This document shows, piece after piece, positions 53,252 through 61,879 of a stretch of DNA of 64,000 bases. Position numbers and translations under genes: made by a program. The notes under the pieces were generated by a model. It was not told the DNA's origin. It worked only from the letters and a program-made list of their open reading frames with translations, and searched no databases. Positions within the stretch are counted from its first letter, which is position 1; each line of letters opens with the position of its first letter. This DNA is from Bacteroidales bacterium UBA1680. Lineage in GTDB: Bacteria; Bacteroidota; Bacteroidia; Bacteroidales; UBA932. Where the stretch lies: contig DCKG01000031.1 of NCBI GenBank assembly GCA_002320605.1, forward strand, positions 101,481 through 165,480, in the 5' to 3' direction.

Positions 53252-54859
53252 CTACGCTTTTTGCGCCTCCGTCGCCTCATGCGCAGGCTGGTTGATGATG
53301 CGTTCCAGCCAGCTGACCATGCCCCACATCACGCCCATCGCAAGCAGGCAGACTACCATGAACACAGCCCAGCACATCCAAAGCTTCGGCATCTTGTTCA
53401 GCATCACAGGCCCAATCCAGATCAGAAGGTTGCCGCAAGCAGTGGCGCTGAGCCACAGACCTTGGCAGATGCCTTGCAGGTTCTTCGGTGCTATCTTTGA
53501 GACAAATGACAATCCAAGAGGCGATATGAATAGCTCCGCTACCGTAAGGAAGAAATATGTGACGATCAGCACCCACCACTCGCTCTTCATCGCATCCTGA
53601 TCGGCAACTGGCAGCGAACGGAAAATTTCTCCGCCAGGAAGGCCCTTGACGGCACTGAGGACTGTTAGGAATATGTAGGCGCAAGCCGTGATGAACATTC
53701 CTATGACGATTTTCTTAGGCGTGGATATCTCTTTGCCCCTCTTTGCCAGCCCTCCAAAGATGAGCATTATTATCGGGGTAAGCACTATCACGAAGAACGG
53801 GTTCACTGCCTGCCAAATCTCAGGTGCCACTTTGGTCGTGTTAACATAGTCCCTGGCGTAGACAGAAAGCGATTGGCCGTTCTGATGGAATGAGAACCAG
53901 AAGAATATGCAGACGCCTAGCACGGCGAACAAAGCCACCATGCGTTGCTTGATTTCTTTGGCCATCGCTTTGGCTTCCTCTGGCGTGTAGCTTTGTCTTT
54001 CGGCAGATGACTTCTTGCCAGGAGTAGGGAATTTGGATTTGGTAGCAAGGAATATGACGAGGGAAATGAACATAGCCGCCACAGAAGCGAAGAAGCTGTA
54101 GTGCACGCCAGTGTTGAACACCTCCAGATAACTGCCGCAAGCCGCTCCCAGATTGCTGACATCCAGCCCGCCCACATTCACCTGATTCATCAGGTCAGTG
54201 AGATTGGTGAGGTTCTGGGCATTCATTCCGTCAGGGTTGTTGATATACTGATGGCAAAGGGCTGGTAAAGAAGCATTGTACACCATGCCCTTGACTCCAA
54301 GCCACCACTGGCGCAGCAGAGGGGCTACGAATGGGGCGATCAAGCCTCCGATGTTTATGAATACGTAGAAAATCTGGAATCCGGAATCCCTTTTGCTCTT
54401 AGTGATTCTAAGCTCCTCTGGACCTTTCTTCGCAGCCTCTGCCTCCAAGTTGTCATACATCTGCCCGACGATTGCTTGCAGATTACCCTTAAACAGGCCA
54501 TTTCCGAAAGCAATGAGTGCCAGAGCTAGGCAGGTGAATGCCAGAAGCCATGAATGATTGCTCTGCGTGGCCACGATTGGAATCGCTATCAGCACGTATC
54601 CCATGGCCATTACGATAAGCCCCCACTGAATAGTGCCTTTGTAATTCTGCTTGTGGTCAGCTATCAGTCCTCCGACAAGGCTGAGCACGTAGATTGCCGC
54701 ATAGAAAACAGAATAGATGACTCCGGCTGTTCCCTCGTCCAAGCCGAACTTGGAGCAGAGAAAGAGGAGAAGGACGGCATTCATAATATAGTAGCCAAAA
54801 CGCTCTCCCATATTACTTAAGGCTGCCGCGATAAGCCCTTTAGGATGTCCCTTAAACAT
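53252..54859 (-). CDS. Proton-dependent oligopeptide (POT) family transporter
   Basis: I choose the ATG at 54859 (535 residues), giving MFKGHPKGLIAAALSNMGERFGYY; this matches the usual POT start, where HPKGL and ERFGYY in helix 1 bind protons. A TTG at 54883 would add eight residues. About 14 membrane segments follow, with a long central loop and helix-10 residues FWFSFHQNGQSLS. Imports di- and tripeptides with protons through the inner membrane. First gene of the eight-gene run ending with trkA. Confidence 0.92.
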   Translation of the reverse strand: MFKGHPKGLIAAALSNMGERFGYYIMNAVLLLFLCSKFGLDEGTAGVIYSVFYAAIYVLSLVGGLIADHKQNYKGTIQWGLIVMAMGYVLIAIPIVATQSNHSWLLAFTCLALALIAFGNGLFKGNLQAIVGQMYDNLEAEAAKKGPEELRITKSKRDSGFQIFYVFINIGGLIAPFVAPLLRQWWLGVKGMVYNASLPALCHQYINNPDGMNAQNLTNLTDLMNQVNVGGLDVSNLGAACGSYLEVFNTGVHYSFFASVAAMFISLVIFLATKSKFPTPGKKSSAERQSYTPEEAKAMAKEIKQRMVALFAVLGVCIFFWFSFHQNGQSLSVYARDYVNTTKVAPEIWQAVNPFFVIVLTPIIMLIFGGLAKRGKEISTPKKIVIGMFITACAYIFLTVLSAVKGLPGGEIFRSLPVADQDAMKSEWWVLIVTYFFLTVAELFISPLGLSFVSKIAPKNLQGICQGLWLSATACGNLLIWIGPVMLNKMPKLWMCWAVFMVVCLLAMGVMWGMVSWLERIINQPAHEATEAQKA

Positions 54860-54923
54860 ATTGAATAGAAATTTATGACTCAATAAATATTTCGTCTAAT
54901 TTATGAATTCTCTCGTTCGCTAC

Positions 54924-54931
54924 CAAATCTA
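54924..54931 (-). promoter_or_regulatory. Promoter -7 box for the peptide transporter operon
   Basis: TAGATTTG on the minus strand, a perfect TAnnTTTG, 64 bases before the chosen ATG. No clear -33 TTTG. It probably drives the whole run down to trkA. Confidence 0.5.
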
Positions 54932-54953
54932 TATGTTTTTCATTCCGATTTTT

Positions 54954-54961
54954 TATATTTG
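54954..54961 (+). promoter_or_regulatory. TATATTTG box next to the LpxL-like start codon
   Basis: A perfect TAnnTTTG ends 2 bases before the ATG of the acyltransferase gene. If it works as a -7 box, transcription would begin at about the start codon or just inside the gene. Either the mRNA is nearly leaderless or the match is fortuitous. Confidence 0.35.
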
Positions 54962-54963
54962 TG

Positions 54964-55887
54964 ATGATATGTGCAATTATCGTGAGGAAATTTACTGAAA
55001 TACTGCTTGAAGGCTTGATGAGAGCTTTCGCATCTCTGCCATTGGGATTCCATTATGCGTGCGCTGGATGCATAGCGTGGATAATGAAAGACATAGTACA
55101 TTATCGCAGGAATGAAGTGATGATCAATCTTTCTCGGTCATTTCCCGATAAGAAGTACAAAGAACTTTCTGCTATCGCTGACAAGTTCTACAAGCACTTC
55201 GCCAATATTATTGTGGAAATGGCCTGGTTCGGAGGGTGTCGGAACCCAGAGAGGCTTCGCAAGCAGGGGATTATAACCATGACCAATCCTGAAGTACTTG
55301 ATAAAGCCTTGGAAAATCCGCATGGAGTTATGATAATGGATTCTCACTGCGGGAACTGGGAGCTGCTTGGGGGCATATACGAATACGACTCACGTCCTGA
55401 GAGGCATTACATGATTGAAGACATCGTGGTAGTTTACAAACCTCTTGAGAATAAAGTCTGGAACGAGGTGATGAGAAAGAATCGCTGCGCCCCCGTGCTT
55501 AGGCAAGGCTACAAGGGCTATCTCGGTTCAGGGGAAGTGATGCGCTATGTGATTGAGCATAAGAATGACAGGAAGATTTACATTTTCCTGAATGACCAGT
55601 ATCCTTATAAAATCTCTAGGAATCGCGACAGGATAGCATTCATGCATCAGGAGACGAATGCGATGGAGGCGGCAGCATCGATGGCGCATAAGTTTGGAAT
55701 GGATGTGCTTTACATGAACATAAAGCCTGTGATAAGGGGACATTACGAGATGCGGCTGACTCCTATTTGCGCTGATGCTTCCGTAATGACGCCGCAGCAG
55801 ATAAATCAGGAATTCTTCTCGCTGCTGGAGCAGGATTTGAAAGAGGTGCCTTGGAACTACCTTTGGAGCCATAAAAGATGGAAATGA
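54964..55887 (+). CDS. LpxL/HtrB-like lipid A acyltransferase
   Basis: 307 residues from the ATG at 54964 (a GTG one codon earlier is also possible). The protein has an N-terminal hydrophobic segment and VHYRRNEVMINLSRSFPDK, typical of lysophospholipid acyltransferases in this phylum. The catalytic HX4D/E motif is MDSHCGNWELLGG, with His and Glu in the expected spacing, and FLNDQYPY matches the second conserved block. Adds a secondary acyl chain to lipid A at the inner membrane, completing the pathway begun by lpxD, lpxC and lpxA upstream. Confidence 0.88.
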   Translation: MICAIIVRKFTEILLEGLMRAFASLPLGFHYACAGCIAWIMKDIVHYRRNEVMINLSRSFPDKKYKELSAIADKFYKHFANIIVEMAWFGGCRNPERLRKQGIITMTNPEVLDKALENPHGVMIMDSHCGNWELLGGIYEYDSRPERHYMIEDIVVVYKPLENKVWNEVMRKNRCAPVLRQGYKGYLGSGEVMRYVIEHKNDRKIYIFLNDQYPYKISRNRDRIAFMHQETNAMEAAASMAHKFGMDVLYMNIKPVIRGHYEMRLTPICADASVMTPQQINQEFFSLLEQDLKEVPWNYLWSHKRWK

Positions 55888-55900
55888 ATTTAATATATTT

Positions 55901-56938
55901 ATGAATATGAAAAATTTTAAGACTTTGGCAGTTTCCTGCCTTGCGTTGACTTTTTCTCCGGCTCTTGGGCTATCAGCCCAGGATTTGCCGGGAACCATGT
56001 CCTATGCCTTGCCGCAGACCACGATTTCGCTTGAAGTAGAGGCCGTCATAGAGCATTTTTATGCTGGACCCTATGCGAAATATGCCCAGAAATACCTCGG
56101 AGTCCAGGCTCGCGAGGCTAACGGAACCACTACTCACATCAGCAGTATCAAGATGACTCCGTACATAGAGGCCGACCAGACCCAGAGGTACTATGTGAAT
56201 GCAGGCAAAGATGCTGCTTCCCTGGCAGCCCTGTCTGCACAAGGCCTGATCGCTGTTTCGGATGGCAGTTTCGGGAAAGGCTCAGAGTTCAGGTTCGCCT
56301 CTGCGTCAGGAGCCGATTTCGCAGACAAGGGGGTTAGCTCTAACCTGACTTCCGAGGCCACGATGCTCTATCGTGGCGTGAAAGGGGAGGAGTCTTTCAA
56401 CAGGGTTGCCGTGCAGCAGAACATGGTGGTGCAGAAATCCCTTGAGCAGAGGGCACAGGAGGCTGCCGACATGATATTCAATCTTCGCAAGAAGAGGGTT
56501 CAGATCGTGACCGGCGACACCGATGCCACCTACAGTGGCGAGGCGATGGGTTCCGCCCTTGCGGAAATCTCTGCTTTGGAGAAAGAATATATGTCCATGT
56601 TCATCGGTTACAGCGACCTTCAGACCCAGAAGATCAAATGCGACGTGGTTCCGGTGAGGGATCAGAAGACCCAGACCTATGTCGCATTCAGGGTTTCAGA
56701 CACAGACGGAGTGGTTTCCGCCGATAACATGTCTGGCAAGCCATATCTGCTGGAGCTGGTGCCGCAGAATGTCTCTGCTTCTCAGGGAAAGGCTGCCGCA
56801 GCCAAGGGAACCACAGTCATCTATCGCATACCTGCAATATGTACTGTCAAGCTTTCAGACGGAGTGTCATTGCTGCTTCAGGACAGGATGCCGGTTTACC
56901 AGCTTGGGACAGTAAGTTACTACCCGATAGGAAAATAA
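55901..56938 (+). CDS. DUF4831 family exported protein
   Basis: 345 residues with signal peptide ending LSAQD. DUF4831 features: LPQTTISLEVEA, HFYAGPYAKYAQKYLGV, MLYRGVKGEESFNR and YRIPAICTVKLSDG. The family occurs in Bacteroidota and its function is unknown. Lies 13 bases after the LpxL-like gene and 22 before pepD, so the three are likely co-transcribed. Confidence 0.86.
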   Translation: MNMKNFKTLAVSCLALTFSPALGLSAQDLPGTMSYALPQTTISLEVEAVIEHFYAGPYAKYAQKYLGVQAREANGTTTHISSIKMTPYIEADQTQRYYVNAGKDAASLAALSAQGLIAVSDGSFGKGSEFRFASASGADFADKGVSSNLTSEATMLYRGVKGEESFNRVAVQQNMVVQKSLEQRAQEAADMIFNLRKKRVQIVTGDTDATYSGEAMGSALAEISALEKEYMSMFIGYSDLQTQKIKCDVVPVRDQKTQTYVAFRVSDTDGVVSADNMSGKPYLLELVPQNVSASQGKAAAAKGTTVIYRIPAICTVKLSDGVSLLLQDRMPVYQLGTVSYYPIGK

Positions 56939-56960
56939 CCTTTTAATTAATACTGATAAA

Positions 56961-58418
56961 ATGACTATTAAAGATTTACAACCGAAGGCCGTTTGGGAGA
57001 ACTTCTACGGTCTCACACGTATCCCTCGTCCATCGAAGCACGAGGCTAAAGTTCAGGAATATCTTCTCGAATGGGGAAAGAAAAACGGCGTCGACGTGAA
57101 GCGCGACGACACTGGCAACATCATTTTCTCCGCCCCTGCCACAAAGGGGTTCGAGGATCGCAAAGGCATTATAATGCAGGCTCACATGGATATGGTGCCA
57201 CAGAAAACAGCTGACACAAAGCACGATTTTCTCAAGGACCCCATCGAGACTGAAATCAAGGGCGAGTGGGTTGGCGCGAAAGGCACCACTCTAGGTGCGG
57301 ATAATGGAATAGGGGTGGCCATAGCCCTGTCCGTCCTTCAGGATAAAACACTTAAGCATGGACCTCTGGAGGCCCTCATAACTTATGACGAAGAAACAGG
57401 AATGACAGGAGCGAATGCCCTGAAGCCTGGAGTGCTGAAAGGTGACATATTGCTGAACCTTGACTCAGAAGAGGAAGGAGAGCTCTGCACCGGCTGCGCA
57501 GGCGGCATCGATGGCATAGCTGACTTCGCTTACAGGACTTACAAGATTCCTGACGGGTTCACAGGTTACAAAGTGACGGTCAAAGGCATGAAGGGCGGCC
57601 ACTCTGGAATGGACATCGCTCTTTGCAGGGCAAATGCCAACAAGGTCCTGTGCAGAATATTAATAGCCCTTATCAATGAATATGGCGTCAAGGTCGCTTC
57701 CATCACTGGCGGCTCTTTGCGCAATGCCATTCCTTTCGAGGCCGAGGCATGCATCCTTGTTCCTTCCGCAGAGACTCGTAAGGTTAAGGCACTGGCAGAG
57801 AAAATATTCGAGGAAATCAAGTTCGAGTACCAATATTCTGATCCGGACATGCTGATGCTCTACGACAAGACTCCGAAGCCTGCAGCTCGCTACATTGGTC
57901 CTAAGACGCTCCTGGCAGCGGTCAAGGCCATCCTTGCATGCCCTCATGGCGTGAAGAGGATGAGCGACACCCTTCCTGGCCTGCCGGAAACCTCCACGAA
58001 TATGGCTATGATAAGGACAGAGAAAGGACATCTGAAGGTATATTCGCTTACTCGCAGCTCGATTGATTCTGCTAAGATGTCATATGCCGATTCCATCCGC
58101 TACGTGTTCGAACTGGCTGGAGCAAAGTATTCCACTTCCGGCGCATATAGCGGTTGGGCGCCTAAGCTGGGCACTCCTATGATAAAGGTTCTTGAGGACA
58201 CGTACAAGAATCTCTTCAATAAGGACCTGAAGATCACTGCCACGCACGGCGGCCTGGAGTGCGCTATCATGGGCGCCAAGTATCCTAACTGGGAGATGGT
58301 GTCCTTGGGTCCTACCATCGTGCATCCGCATTCTCCAGACGAGAGGGTGGAAATCGCTTCAGTCGAGAAGGCCTGGAAGTTCGTCACGGCGCTTCTTGAG
58401 AACGTCCCTAAGAAATAG
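56961..58418 (+). CDS. pepD: Aminoacyl-histidine dipeptidase (M20C peptidase)
   Basis: 485 residues. Zinc and catalytic residues of M20 enzymes are all visible: H75 and D77 (QAHMDMVP), D114 (LGADNGIG), E144-E145 (YDEETG), D in LNLDSEEEGE and the last His in TIVHPHSPDER. A dimerisation domain lies between. The enzyme cleaves Xaa-His and other dipeptides in the cytoplasm. A strong terminator follows 20 bases after the stop. Confidence 0.95.
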   Translation: MTIKDLQPKAVWENFYGLTRIPRPSKHEAKVQEYLLEWGKKNGVDVKRDDTGNIIFSAPATKGFEDRKGIIMQAHMDMVPQKTADTKHDFLKDPIETEIKGEWVGAKGTTLGADNGIGVAIALSVLQDKTLKHGPLEALITYDEETGMTGANALKPGVLKGDILLNLDSEEEGELCTGCAGGIDGIADFAYRTYKIPDGFTGYKVTVKGMKGGHSGMDIALCRANANKVLCRILIALINEYGVKVASITGGSLRNAIPFEAEACILVPSAETRKVKALAEKIFEEIKFEYQYSDPDMLMLYDKTPKPAARYIGPKTLLAAVKAILACPHGVKRMSDTLPGLPETSTNMAMIRTEKGHLKVYSLTRSSIDSAKMSYADSIRYVFELAGAKYSTSGAYSGWAPKLGTPMIKVLEDTYKNLFNKDLKITATHGGLECAIMGAKYPNWEMVSLGPTIVHPHSPDERVEIASVEKAWKFVTALLENVPKK

Positions 58419-58437
58419 CGAACAAACCATCATATGG

Positions 58438-58467
58438 ACCGCTCGTTTAACCGCGAGCGGTTTTTTT
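58438..58467 (+). terminator. Rho-independent terminator after pepD
   Basis: A GC-rich stem (CCGCTCG, 58439-58445, with CGAGCGG, 58454-58460) and an 8-base loop, followed by seven Ts. Confidence 0.92.
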
Positions 58468-58524
58468 ATGTAATGCCCCCATCGCTTGCGCTGCATCTCT
58501 GCCGGCGTCAAACTTCCGAGGCTG

Positions 58525-58556
58525 TTTGGCAATTATTAAATATTTCCCTATATTTG
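58525..58556 (+). promoter_or_regulatory. Promoter of the rpsF-rpsR-rplI operon
   Basis: A -33 TTTG (58525-58528), exactly 20 bases, then TATATTTG (58549-58556): a full consensus pair for the main sigma factor of Bacteroidota. It fits the high expression expected of ribosomal genes. Confidence 0.85.
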
Positions 58557-58594
58557 CAGTCCTTTTGGGTTGGCATACGTCCCGAAAAGGATTG
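58557..58594 (+). ncRNA. S6:S18-type leader hairpin upstream of rpsF
   Basis: CAGTCCTTTT (58557-58566) pairs with AAAAGGATTG (58585-58594); an inner GGG/CCC stem (58567-58569 with 58581-58583) lies beyond a single bulged G at 58584, closing an 11-base loop. The CCG at 58582-58584 sits at the bulge. Known S6:S18 leader RNAs bind the S6-S18 complex through a CCG in such a bulge and repress their own operon. Position and shape agree; base-level proof needs comparison. Confidence 0.65.
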
Positions 58595-58623
58595 CATTTA
58601 TTTATTAATTAAACAATTACAAA

Positions 58624-59076
58624 ATGTTAAAGCAGTACGAAACCGTTTTCATTGCGACTCCCGTTTTGTCTGAACAGCAGATGAAGGAAGCGGTTGCAAA
58701 GTACATCAGCCTCATCAAGGACAATGGAGGCAACGTGGTGTACGAAGAGGACTGGGGGCTTCGTCAGCTGGCATATCCTATCCAGCACAAGACCTCAGGC
58801 TTCTACTATCTAATTCAGTTCGAGGCAGAGCCAGAATTCCTCAAGATTCTTGAGACACAGTATCACCGTGACGAAAGAATCATCAGGTTCCTGACGGTAT
58901 CTCTTGATAAGCATGCTGTTGCCTATGCAGAACACAGAAGAGAGAATCTGGCTAAGCCAAAGGTTGCTCCGGCTCCGAAAGCAGAGAATGAGTTTGCAGT
59001 AGACGAGCCTATCGCAGACGAAGAGGATGTTGAAGTTGAAGATGCATCCGAGGAAAGCACAGAAGGAAACAACTAA
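58624..59076 (+). CDS. rpsF: 30S ribosomal protein S6
   Basis: 150 residues. The S6 fold is clear: YETVFIATPVLSEQQMKEAV, WGLRQLAYPIQHKTSGFYYL and HRDERIIRFLTVSL. The last 40 residues form an acidic tail (ADEEDVEVEDASEES), longer than the usual S6 of about 110-130 residues. S6 binds S18 on the small subunit platform. First gene of the operon, 30 bases after the leader hairpin. Confidence 0.97.
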   Translation: MLKQYETVFIATPVLSEQQMKEAVAKYISLIKDNGGNVVYEEDWGLRQLAYPIQHKTSGFYYLIQFEAEPEFLKILETQYHRDERIIRFLTVSLDKHAVAYAEHRRENLAKPKVAPAPKAENEFAVDEPIADEEDVEVEDASEESTEGNN

Positions 59077-59094
59077 TTCGAGGAGGCAAAGAAT

Positions 59095-59373
59095 ATGGCA
59101 CAGAATGATTCACAAAACGGAAACATCCGTTATCTTAATCCTCCTACAGTTGAGGTTAGGAAAAAGAAATACTGCCGCTTCAAGAGGGCAGGAATCAAAT
59201 ATGTTGATTACAAAGACCCTGAGTTCCTCATGAAGTTCCTGAACGAGCAAGGCAAGATTCTTCCTCGCCGCATTACCGGTACTTCACTCAAGTTCCAGAG
59301 GAAAGTTGCTCAGGCAGTCAAGAGGGCTCGCAGCCTTGCATTGCTGCCTTACGTTACCGACCTTCTTAAATAA
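59095..59373 (+). CDS. rpsR: 30S ribosomal protein S18
   Basis: 92 residues with the S18 core KKKYCRFKRAGIKYVDYKDP and LPRRITGTSLKFQRKVAQAVKRARSL in two adjoining blocks. Preceded by an unusually strong ribosome-binding site for this phylum (GAGGAGG, 59079-59085). Binds S6. Located 18 bases after rpsF. Confidence 0.97.
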   Translation: MAQNDSQNGNIRYLNPPTVEVRKKKYCRFKRAGIKYVDYKDPEFLMKFLNEQGKILPRRITGTSLKFQRKVAQAVKRARSLALLPYVTDLLK

Positions 59374-59389
59374 TTAGGAGAGCGCAGAC

Positions 59390-59833
59390 ATGAAAATAAT
59401 ATTGAAGAAAGAAGTCGCTAACCTTGGCGAGGCCGGGGAAGTGGTTGAAGTTAGGGCTGGATACGCTCTGAATTATCTTATCCCTCAGGGAATTGCAATT
59501 GCTGCGACTCCATCTGCTCTCAAGCAGCATGAGGAGACGCTTCGCCAGAGGGCTCACAAAGAGGCTAAGCTCGTGGCTGATGCCGAGGCTCTCGCAGCCA
59601 AGATCGAGGCAATGCCTGTCAAGATCGTTGTGAAAGTCAGCGACAGCGGAAAGATTTACGGTTCCGTTACCTCCGCTCAAGTTGAGGAAGCTCTTAAGAA
59701 CCTCGGAATCGAGGTGGACAAGAAGAACATCACCCTTCCGGATGACATCAAGCATCTCGGAGAGTATGAGGCTTCGGTGAAGTGCTACAAGCAGGTCAAA
59801 GCCGCTCTGAAAGTAGAGGTCGTTTCGGAATAA
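59390..59833 (+). CDS. rplI: 50S ribosomal protein L9
   Basis: 147 residues. The N-terminal L9 domain (KKEVANLGEAGEVVEVRAGYA) is followed by the long connecting helix and the C-terminal domain (GSVTSAQVEEALK). Binds 23S rRNA near the L1 stalk. Last gene of the ribosomal operon, followed by a terminator. Confidence 0.97.
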   Translation: MKIILKKEVANLGEAGEVVEVRAGYALNYLIPQGIAIAATPSALKQHEETLRQRAHKEAKLVADAEALAAKIEAMPVKIVVKVSDSGKIYGSVTSAQVEEALKNLGIEVDKKNITLPDDIKHLGEYEASVKCYKQVKAALKVEVVSE

Positions 59834-59852
59834 TATTCCGTTAATATATTAA

Positions 59853-59885
59853 AAACAGGGACATCGATTTCGGTGCCCCTGTTTT
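59853..59885 (+). terminator. Rho-independent terminator after rplI
   Basis: AACAGGG pairs with CCCTGTT, and an inner CATCG/CGGTG stem closes an ATTT loop; a short T-run ends it. Because the stem is flanked by A and T runs on both sides, it could work in both directions. Confidence 0.82.
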
Positions 59886-59905
59886 CAGATGTGTGCGCAG
59901 GCCGC

Positions 59906-60352
59906 CTATTGCCCTGGGTTCTGCACCATTTTCTTGTCGCTCCTATTTATTTCATCGCGGCTGATTGGGGCAAAATACATCTTGTTGTCCCACTTCCTCT
60001 TCTCGCGGAAAGAAAGGCTGCGGACATAATAATACTCCGCTAATCTTATGTAAGGGTACGGACACAGCTGAGGGACGCTTTCAGAAGCAGGGACGGAAGT
60101 GTCGATGAGGTTCTTCCCGTAATATGACGTCCATGAGCGGTTCTAATCCTCGATGGTGCTCTGGCGCATGTCGCAACCATAGACTACTTTGAATTTCTGG
60201 GATGTACAGTCTGGAAGATTCACGGTCACGTTGTCGCCATCGGCATTTTCAAGGGCCATGACGAAGTCATGCGTCGGAGTCGTACCGGATCAGTCGTGGT
60301 AGCCATTTGGGCCATGCTGCAGGCAAACGAAATTCGTGACCTTTGACGATGC
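59906..60352 (-). pseudogene. Decayed susD relic
   Basis: One minus-strand frame carries a recognisable SusD C-terminus: SYYGKNLIDTSV, CPYPYIRLAEYYY, MYFAPISRDEINR and KMVQNPGQ before a TAG at 59906-59908. The frame is broken by TAG at 60143-60145 and TGA at 60290-60292. The 80-100 residues that normally lie between PYIRLAE and the FxPIxxxEI motif are missing, so there is an internal deletion as well. The upstream part of the frame (HDFVMALENADGDNVTVNLP) is not recognised. No start codon or signal peptide remains. Confidence 0.82.
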
Positions 60353-60487
60353 GAATTGTTTCGTGAATATCAGCTCTTCTCACTTTAAATCCATATAATT
60401 TTTCGGACACTTCGAAATCTTTTGCGGACTCCTTTTCTTTTTGACCCATATTATATAAATTAGTGTAACCATTAATTAATATTCGCG

Positions 60488-61522
60488 ATGATAAAAATAG
60501 GAATCATAGGCTGTGGCAAAATTGCGCAAGTCAGGCACATCCCGGAATACTGCCAAAACTTAGATTGTGAAATCGTTGGCTATTACGATTTGAATCTCGG
60601 CAGGGCGCAGGCGCTTGCCTCGGAATTCGGAGGCAAGGCGTATGAGACGCTGGAAGAAATCCTGCAGGACAAAGACATTGATGCGGTCAGCGTGTGCGTG
60701 GCGAACATCTCGCATGCAGAAGATACAATAGCCGCCCTCGATGCGGGCAAACATGTCTTGTGCGAGAAACCTATGGCGACCACGATTGAAGACTGCGAAA
60801 AAATGGTCATGGCTGCGAGGCGCAGCGGGCGTAAGTTAATGATTGACCAGAATCAAAGGCTGGCGAAGGCACACCGCAAGGCAAGAGAGCTGGTGCGTGA
60901 TGGCTTCATAGGCAAAATTCTGACGTTCCGCACGACGTTCGGGCATTCCGGTCCTGAGACATGGAGCATCGATCCTGGCAACGCTACGTGGTTTTTCGAT
61001 AAGGAGAGGGCTGTCATGGGGGTCATGGCCGATTTAGGAGTCCATAAGACGGATTTGATCCAGTATATTCTCGGGCAGAAGGTGGTTGCTACGACCGCAA
61101 GACTCACCACGCTTGATAAGAGGGATGCCTCCGGCAAGCCTATAAGCGTAGATGACAATGCAATGTGCATTTACGAGATGGATGGCGGCGCCGTGGGCAC
61201 GATGACTGCCAGTTGGACTTATTATGGTCAAGAAGACAATTCTACCATCCTTTATGGCGAGAAAGGAATATTGAGGATTTACGACAATCCCGAATATTCA
61301 TTGGAAGCCATAATGCGGAATGGCGAGAGGGTACTGTTCGACCTGGACAGGATACAGACCAATGACAACCAGACCTCTACCGGAATAGTGGACAGCTTCA
61401 TTGACTGCATCAAGAACGATACAAGGCCTTCTATCGACGGGGAGGATGTGCTGAATGCGATGAAGGCTGTCTTTGGCAGCATAGAGTCCAGCAAGACCGG
61501 GCGCAGGGTTGAGATAGATTGA
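60488..61522 (+). CDS. Gfo/Idh/MocA-family oxidoreductase
   Basis: 344 residues. Rossmann motif GIIGCGKIAQVRHIPEYC at the N-terminus and the family's catalytic EKP motif in VLCEKPMATTIEDCE; the C-terminal domain begins TFRTTFGHSGPETWS. Uses NAD(P) to oxidise or reduce a sugar, inositol or related polyol in the cytoplasm (no signal peptide). It stands alone between a susD relic and a gene-poor stretch, so it may be the surviving part of an older sugar-utilisation locus. Substrate unknown. Confidence 0.9.
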   Translation: MIKIGIIGCGKIAQVRHIPEYCQNLDCEIVGYYDLNLGRAQALASEFGGKAYETLEEILQDKDIDAVSVCVANISHAEDTIAALDAGKHVLCEKPMATTIEDCEKMVMAARRSGRKLMIDQNQRLAKAHRKARELVRDGFIGKILTFRTTFGHSGPETWSIDPGNATWFFDKERAVMGVMADLGVHKTDLIQYILGQKVVATTARLTTLDKRDASGKPISVDDNAMCIYEMDGGAVGTMTASWTYYGQEDNSTILYGEKGILRIYDNPEYSLEAIMRNGERVLFDLDRIQTNDNQTSTGIVDSFIDCIKNDTRPSIDGEDVLNAMKAVFGSIESSKTGRRVEID

Positions 61523-61879
61523 GGCTCGACGTCCACAGAAAAGCAGGAACTATCCTATATTTTATTAGCTAATGAAAGGTGTTTTAGCAGATAAGAAATG
61601 CAGTTTCCGATACTTTTGTCTGCTACGATAATGCTTACAGTTTCACTGCGGTTCTTCTTCTTGCGAGCAAACATCCTATAAAGGTTAGTATTTTCAGGCT
61701 TGCGTCACCCAAGTTAACGAATGCATTATTGGAAATCGCATATTAAGAAGGGGCTATAAAGATGACGATTTCAGGCTGTCAAAGTCTGGAAAGTCAGGTC
61801 GCAATAATCTCCGCTGTTCCCTGTGCTCAAGGTCAAGAAAGAGCAGGAGGAAGCCAAGGTACTTAAGACGAAAACGCTC

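Noticed and set aside
60267..60449. A 60-codon minus-strand frame as an intact gene
   Set aside because: It overlaps the susD relic in another frame and lacks a recognised domain. Its first 30 residues faintly recall the start of M16C peptidases, too weakly to claim.
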